Assembly: GCF_034259425.1 (NCBI RefSeq)
Contig: NZ_JAXIVU010000008.1
Location: forward strand, 1 to 64,000
Length of the DNA stretch: 64,000 nucleotides
Direction: 5' to 3'
From: Denitrificimonas halotolerans
Lineage (GTDB): Bacteria; Pseudomonadota; Gammaproteobacteria; Pseudomonadales; Pseudomonadaceae
Part shown: piece by piece, positions 61,556 to 64,000 of the stretch
How positions within the stretch are numbered: the stretch's first letter is position 1
How the letters are laid out: each line of letters begins with the position of its first letter
Notes under the pieces: generated by a model
What the model was told of the DNA's origin: nothing
The model's database searches: none
Seen by the model: the letters and a program-made list of their open reading frames with translations, nothing else
Translations under genes and position numbers: made by a program

Positions 61556-63430
61556 TTAATCATTAGAGAGAAATATATCTAAATTTTCTGAATACCACAT
61601 TTGAAACATTAAAATTGTCCATATTTTTCTATCATCATTTTTTTTCTCATAAAATAGTTTCAATAATTCAGAAACATAATCTGGGTTAAAAAAACCATAT
61701 TTAACTAGACGCTCTTTACTTAAATAGTCATCCAACAAATACTTGAGATCACCACGAAGCCATGAATTAATAGGAATACCAAAGCCTTGTTTATTTCTTA
61801 AGAATAACTCTTCAGGGATGTAGCGCTTTAAAATCTTTTTTAATGCCTTCTTATTCTTTTTTTGGGAAATTTTCATTCCAGCAGCAAATTCAATAATTTT
61901 ATGATCTAGTAGTGGCTCCCTACCTTCTAGAGAAACACTCATTGTAGCTCTATCAACTTTGACAAGCAGGTCATCTGGCAAATAACCTTTAAAATCAGAA
62001 ATCATCATTTTCTCTAATTGAGAAGTTTCCACATAAGACTCTTTTTCAATAGAAAAATTATGTGATGTTAACTTTTTAATTTCTTCCTTACAAAAAACAA
62101 AACTAGAAGCCTTAAATGCTGTAGCTATATCATCATGCTCCAATACACTTTTAAACCTCATAAACTTAGTATAGAACTTTTCATTTATTCTATTCAAAAA
62201 AACCAAAGGTATTGGAATCAAATCTATTATTTTCAAAATAAGATTTTTAAATGGAAATTTATGAATAAATGGGAATCTTTTTTCCATTAGCGTATAACCC
62301 AAGTACCCACAAAATAATTCATCACCACCATCACCAGATAAAACAACAGATACTTTTTCTTTTGCAAGTTTAGATGCCAGAATTGTTGGTATGGCTGAGC
62401 TATCCCCAAATGGCTCATCAAAAGTTTTTGGTAAAATTTTAATAATTTCCAGTGCATCTTCTTTTTTGCAAATACGCTCTGTATGATTTGTTCCTAGATA
62501 ATTCGCAATTTTTTTAGCGTGACCCGATTCATCATATTTTTCATCTTCAAAACCAATAGTAAAAGTATTAATTGGAGTATTACTATTTTTTTGAAGAATT
62601 GCTGCGACCAAAGAGCTATCTATACCACCACTAAGAAAAGCACCTATTGGAACATTTGATACTTTTCTTAGTTTGAAAGACTCAATAATTATATTCTCTA
62701 GCTCATTTAAATAATCTTCCGACTTCATCTTTATTTCAGAATAATAATCTTTTACATTCCAATAGCGCTCCAATTTAATATTTCTTGAAACAAGATCAAA
62801 CTTTAAATAATGTCCAGGTAACAGCTTTTTAGCTGCTTTAAAAATAGTTCTTGGTGCATGAATATAACCAAAATATAGATAAGACGATACTGACTCGTAA
62901 TCTATACTTTTATCAAAGGCAGAACACTTTAAAAAAGGCTTCAATTCACTTGAAAATATAAATTCAGTGTCTGTTATGAAATAATACAGCGGTTTCACAC
63001 CTACACGATCACGAAAAACTGTGATTTCTTGCTTATGGAAATCATAAATTGCAAAAGCAAACATTCCACGAAACTTATCAATACTTTTAACGCCCCAACA
63101 GTGATAAGCCTTCAAAATCACTTCAGTGTCTGAATCAGACTTAAACTCATATCCATTTTCTATAAGTTCTTGTTGTATTTCTTTAAAATTATATATCTTT
63201 CCACCATGAATTATAGCCAGATCCTCATAAACCATCGGTTGATGACCCTTAGAGCTTAGATCCAAAATAGAGAGTCTTTTATGGCCTAATAAAATAGAGC
63301 AAGCATCATGAGAAAAAGACTCAACACCTTCACCGTCAGGTCCCCTATGCTTCATACTAGCTAGCATTTCTCTAAAAATATCGGTACTTATACTTTTTGT
63401 ATGATCAACTAAACCTAGTAATCCACTCAC
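61556..63430 (-). CDS. Asparagine synthase-like protein with defective glutaminase site
   Basis: 624-aa asparagine-synthase paralogue, noticeably AT-rich. The synthetase domain looks intact (FLSGGIDSSLVAAIL; VVLSGDGGDELFCGYLGY; LPDDLLVKVDRATMS). The glutaminase domain lacks its key residues: the protein starts GTG-AGT-GGA (MSGLLG), so Cys2 is Ser, and the conserved N-G-E-I-Y-N is G-G-K-I-Y-N (AIIHGGKIYNF), losing the Asn and Glu that bind glutamine. If made, it would have to use free ammonia, borrow ammonia from a partner, or be inactive in amidation. No frameshift or stop is present. It is near-adjacent to a second GT gene, and its base composition differs from the core genes. Confidence 0.85.
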   Translation of the reverse strand: MSGLLGLVDHTKSISTDIFREMLASMKHRGPDGEGVESFSHDACSILLGHKRLSILDLSSKGHQPMVYEDLAIIHGGKIYNFKEIQQELIENGYEFKSDSDTEVILKAYHCWGVKSIDKFRGMFAFAIYDFHKQEITVFRDRVGVKPLYYFITDTEFIFSSELKPFLKCSAFDKSIDYESVSSYLYFGYIHAPRTIFKAAKKLLPGHYLKFDLVSRNIKLERYWNVKDYYSEIKMKSEDYLNELENIIIESFKLRKVSNVPIGAFLSGGIDSSLVAAILQKNSNTPINTFTIGFEDEKYDESGHAKKIANYLGTNHTERICKKEDALEIIKILPKTFDEPFGDSSAIPTILASKLAKEKVSVVLSGDGGDELFCGYLGYTLMEKRFPFIHKFPFKNLILKIIDLIPIPLVFLNRINEKFYTKFMRFKSVLEHDDIATAFKASSFVFCKEEIKKLTSHNFSIEKESYVETSQLEKMMISDFKGYLPDDLLVKVDRATMSVSLEGREPLLDHKIIEFAAGMKISQKKNKKALKKILKRYIPEELFLRNKQGFGIPINSWLRGDLKYLLDDYLSKERLVKYGFFNPDYVSELLKLFYEKKNDDRKIWTILMFQMWYSENLDIFLSND

Positions 63431-64000
63431 TATTGAAAACTCCCTATGTATTGCTTTGCAATTTTATCAACTGAAAAATCAGCTGCACGACGCTTTAAAG
63501 CTTCTTTATCATGCTTTTGTTGCAAAGCTTCCAACATGGCTTGCGTTAAAGCTTCAGGATCATCAACAGGTACTAAAGTCCCGTATTTTCCATCCTCTAA
63601 AATTTCTCTTGGCCCAGATTTACAGTCAGTAGACACTATTGGTGTACCCACACTCATCGCTTCCACTATTACATTTCCAAACCCTTCGGAGTCAGAAGAA
63701 AGTACGAATAAATCAGCACATACATAATAAGGAGTTGGATCAGAAACAAATCCTGTTAATACTACATCCTGTTCAAGATTTAGCGATTTAATAAGCTCAG
63801 AGTATTCATCCCTCAACTCACCATCACCAACTATATAAAGTTTAGATTTGATTTTATTCCGCAACAATGAAAATGCTTCTATCAATAAAAAATGATTTTT
63901 AACTTCTGTATAACGCCCAACTGTTATAATTACTGGAATATCTTTAGCAAACCCCAAATCTTTACAATTAAAATCAAACTCATTACAGGATTGCGCAGGA
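63430..64000 (-). CDS. GT4 family glycosyltransferase (5' part outside window)
   Basis: C-terminal donor domain of a GT4 glycosyltransferase, at least 190 codons, running off the right edge. VIITVGRYTEVKNHFLLIEA, KLYIVGDGELRDEYSELIKS, VVLTGFVSDPTPYY and SSDSEGFGNVIVEAMSVGTP are the standard GT4 donor-site motifs. The frame is open to base 64000, so the start is outside. It shares one base with the next gene's GTG. AT-rich like its neighbour. Confidence 0.85.
   Translation of the reverse strand, partial: PAQSCNEFDFNCKDLGFAKDIPVIITVGRYTEVKNHFLLIEAFSLLRNKIKSKLYIVGDGELRDEYSELIKSLNLEQDVVLTGFVSDPTPYYVCADLFVLSSDSEGFGNVIVEAMSVGTPIVSTDCKSGPREILEDGKYGTLVPVDDPEALTQAMLEALQQKHDKEALKRRAADFSVDKIAKQYIGSFQ

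Overview
The window is a chromosomal segment from a gammaproteobacterium of the family Pseudomonadaceae. The evidence is gene order: gshB-tonB3-algH-ruvX-pyrR-pyrB-pyrC', gmk-rpoZ-spoT-ridA, oxyR next to recG, dsbA followed by an EEP-family protein, and an orphan ccoN-ccoQ pair all match Pseudomonas arrangements. The base composition looks close to 50% GC and the coding style is less GC-rich than in classical Pseudomonas, so a low-GC lineage of the Thiopseudomonas/Denitrificimonas type is a reasonable guess. That guess is inference only.

Layout. (1) 1-6.6 kb: nested IS3-family remnants, then a minus-strand restriction-modification operon (wHTH regulator, m5C methyltransferase, McrB-like AAA NTPase, McrC-like PD-(D/E)XK nuclease). 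(2) 7.0-33.5 kb: mostly core genome. It holds a PACE efflux pump, RidA, SpoT, RpoZ, Gmk, a CbiX-like protein, an epimerase, OxyR, RecG, an alpha/beta hydrolase, a COG0523 metallochaperone GTPase, orphan CcoN/CcoQ, an HPP-CBS protein, a LysR regulator, DsbA, an EEP-family protein, GshB, TonB, AlgH, RuvX, PyrR, PyrB, the catalytically dead PyrC', GlmS and a lipoprotein. Two IS200/IS605-type relics lie at about 16.0 and 21.4 kb. (3) 33.8-44 kb: an ATP-grasp protein, then a surface/signalling locus with an OmpR-type regulator, a CHASE2 histidine kinase, a LysM-FecR protein, a BamE/OmpA lipoprotein and a large trimeric autotransporter adhesin. Four 10-bp direct repeats lie upstream of the adhesin. 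(4) 44-64 kb: a minus-strand surface glycan locus. It ends in a Neisseria-like pglB-pglC-pglD set predicted to make UDP-diNAc-bacillosamine and start glycan assembly. Upstream are GT4 glycosyltransferases, a Wzy/EpsG-like membrane protein and two asparagine-synthase-like amidotransferases.

The most unusual part is 49.6-54.8 kb. A 5.3-kb block of defence/toxin-antitoxin genes sits between two 591-bp direct copies of the 3' end of one glycosyltransferase gene, one copy truncated and one intact. The block holds a DUF3037/HipA-like kinase pair framed by REP-like palindromes, a HigB-HigA-SecB-like toxin-antitoxin-chaperone operon, and an ABC-type ATPase directly abutting a small PD-(D/E)XK-type nuclease candidate. 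Recombination between the direct repeats would remove the block and rebuild one intact glycosyltransferase gene. With the McrBC-like R-M operon at the left end, the window carries two separate defence islands.

No tRNA, rRNA, CRISPR array or replication origin was seen.
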